Assembly: GCA_031546715.1 (NCBI GenBank)
Contig: JAVBKA010000096.1
Location: 1-14,008, forward strand
Reading direction: 5' to 3'
DNA length: 14,008 bases
Origin: JAVBKA01 sp031546715
Lineage (GTDB): Bacteria; Bacillota; Clostridia; Oscillospirales; UBA929
Below the pieces are notes generated by a model. The model was not told where the DNA came from. It saw only the letters and a list, made by a program, of their open reading frames with translations, and ran no database searches. The translations under genes were made by a program, and so were the position numbers. Shown piece by piece: positions 13,308-14,008 of this stretch. How positions within the stretch are numbered: position 1 is the stretch's first letter; every line of letters starts with the position of its first letter.

Positions 13308-13736
13308 TTAATTTGACTCAGTATCATCAACCACCGTGATTTCGCTTTCAATCATACCCATCCAGCAAAAATATGGGATAGTTCCAGTCTCTGTAGGCGT
13401 AAATTCAATAATATTATCCCCCACAGCCAGTTCCTTTTCAATACCAAGAGTTGGTATTTGAATGGCATTGTTGCACCCTGTAAGCGTACCCTTCGCCGCC
13501 TTAATATTCCAGCGCACAGGCACCCCCTTTTTCACCGTTATAGGTGCATACCCTCTAGCCGTAAGATTAATCTCCACATTTTGCACACCATCCTCAGACA
13601 CACTTTCCGAAGGAGAAGAAGCAGCAGCAGCCGGAGAAGAAGAAGCAGCCGGAGACCCCTCCGAAGAAGTACACCCTCCCAGCACCAACATCGCCCCCAC
13701 CGTCAACACCACACCAAGTAACACCAATTTTTTCAT
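13308..13736 (-). CDS. Cupredoxin-like lipoprotein
   Basis: A 142-residue exported protein. The signal peptide ends in a lipobox, VLGGC, with lipidated Cys22. A Ser/Ala/Pro-rich linker (about 25-48) follows, then a beta-rich domain (about 52-136). The domain resembles the cupredoxin-like domains found with metal or sulfur transport proteins: TGCNNAIQIPTLGIEKEL (87-104), then EFTPTETGTIPYFCWMGMI (111-129). Cys88, Cys124, Met126 and Met128 are potential copper ligands; the classical His ligands of plastocyanin-type proteins are absent. It is the first gene of the redox operon. A role in copper handling, or as a client kept reduced by the TlpA-like protein, is inferred from context and the paired cysteines. 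No clear promoter was found upstream; the nearby RBS is weak. Confidence 0.82.
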   Translation of the reverse strand: MKKLVLLGVVLTVGAMLVLGGCTSSEGSPAASSSPAAAASSPSESVSEDGVQNVEINLTARGYAPITVKKGVPVRWNIKAAKGTLTGCNNAIQIPTLGIEKELAVGDNIIEFTPTETGTIPYFCWMGMIESEITVVDDTESN

Positions 13737-13790
13737 GTTTTACATCCATTTCATATTTTTTAGTAAATAATTCCCCAAAATGCAGCCCCA

Positions 13791-13816
13791 CGGCAAGAGC
13801 AAGCCCTTGCCCTACA
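13791..13816 (-). repeat. Repeat element D, isolated inverted copy
   Basis: CGGCAAGAGCAAGCCCTTGC then CCTACA, the reverse complement of the GTAGGGCAAGGGC...TTGCCG module at 2297-2322 and 9921-9946. It forms a hairpin and lies about 55 bases upstream of the cupredoxin-like gene's start. Confidence 0.75.
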
Positions 13817-13856
13817 ACGTAACGCAACCCTACAGTACACCCTACAAACAATATTT

Positions 13857-14008
13857 AATGTCGATGACAAAATATACCGATTCTACGTTGAATCGGACGA
13901 GAGCAACCACCATGCAAAGCAAACGTTCTATGGGCACTTGAGCGACGAAAAGGGCGCTTTGCTTCCTTTGCCGCCCCGGGAAAAGGAAGTGCCCCCGCGG
14001 CATGAGCG
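13857..14008. repeat. Repeat element E, copy 2 (inverted, truncated by window edge)
   Basis: Inverted counterpart of 10049-10235, with the CCGATTC/GAATCGG hairpin and the CGGGGGCAC...CGCTCATGCC end at the window boundary. A plus-strand frame is open from 13767 to the end of the window (80 codons, no ATG). It matches the minus-strand frame of copy 1, with K/Q, L/V and S/G replacements and several silent changes. It lacks the palindromic insertion of copy 1. Confidence 0.8.

Overview
The window looks like chromosome from a spore-forming low-to-mid GC Firmicute, most likely class Clostridia. The evidence is SpoIIP (an engulfment enzyme found only in endospore formers), the hisS-aspS gene pair, strong Shine-Dalgarno sites, and promoters of consensus sigma-A type. 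A genus cannot be named from the sequence alone. No RNA gene, CRISPR array, prophage or complete insertion sequence is visible.

Layout, left to right: the first 632 codons of gyrA (minus strand, running off the left edge); a 0.7 kb island of short hairpin repeats; hisS and aspS (minus strand, one operon from a near-consensus promoter); a 0.5 kb intergenic region; a RelB/YafQ-type toxin-antitoxin pair whose toxin is broken by one extra A in a run of seven; an orphan GspF/PilC-type membrane protein (minus) divergent from spoIIP (plus); a second repeat island of about 0.9 kb; a short mnmA-family tRNA thiolase gene (plus); a third, inverted repeat block; a three-gene minus-strand operon encoding a cupredoxin-like lipoprotein, CcdA and a TlpA-like membrane-anchored thioredoxin; and a fourth repeat block cut by the right edge.

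The last operon is a coherent extracytoplasmic redox module. CcdA carries electrons through the membrane, the TlpA-like protein accepts them outside on a WCPPC motif, and the cupredoxin-like lipoprotein is the likely client or copper partner. SpoIIP, the TlpA-like protein and the cupredoxin-like protein all carry Ser/Pro/Ala-rich low-complexity linkers outside the membrane.

The least explained part is the repeat material. The same few modules recur in four places, in both orientations. One module (three copies) folds into three successive hairpins whose stems differ between copies by paired, compensating changes. Another (two copies) keeps a long open frame without a start codon and differs by an in-frame 27-base palindromic insertion. 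Two whole islands share collinear module order. I do not recognise these modules as a named family.
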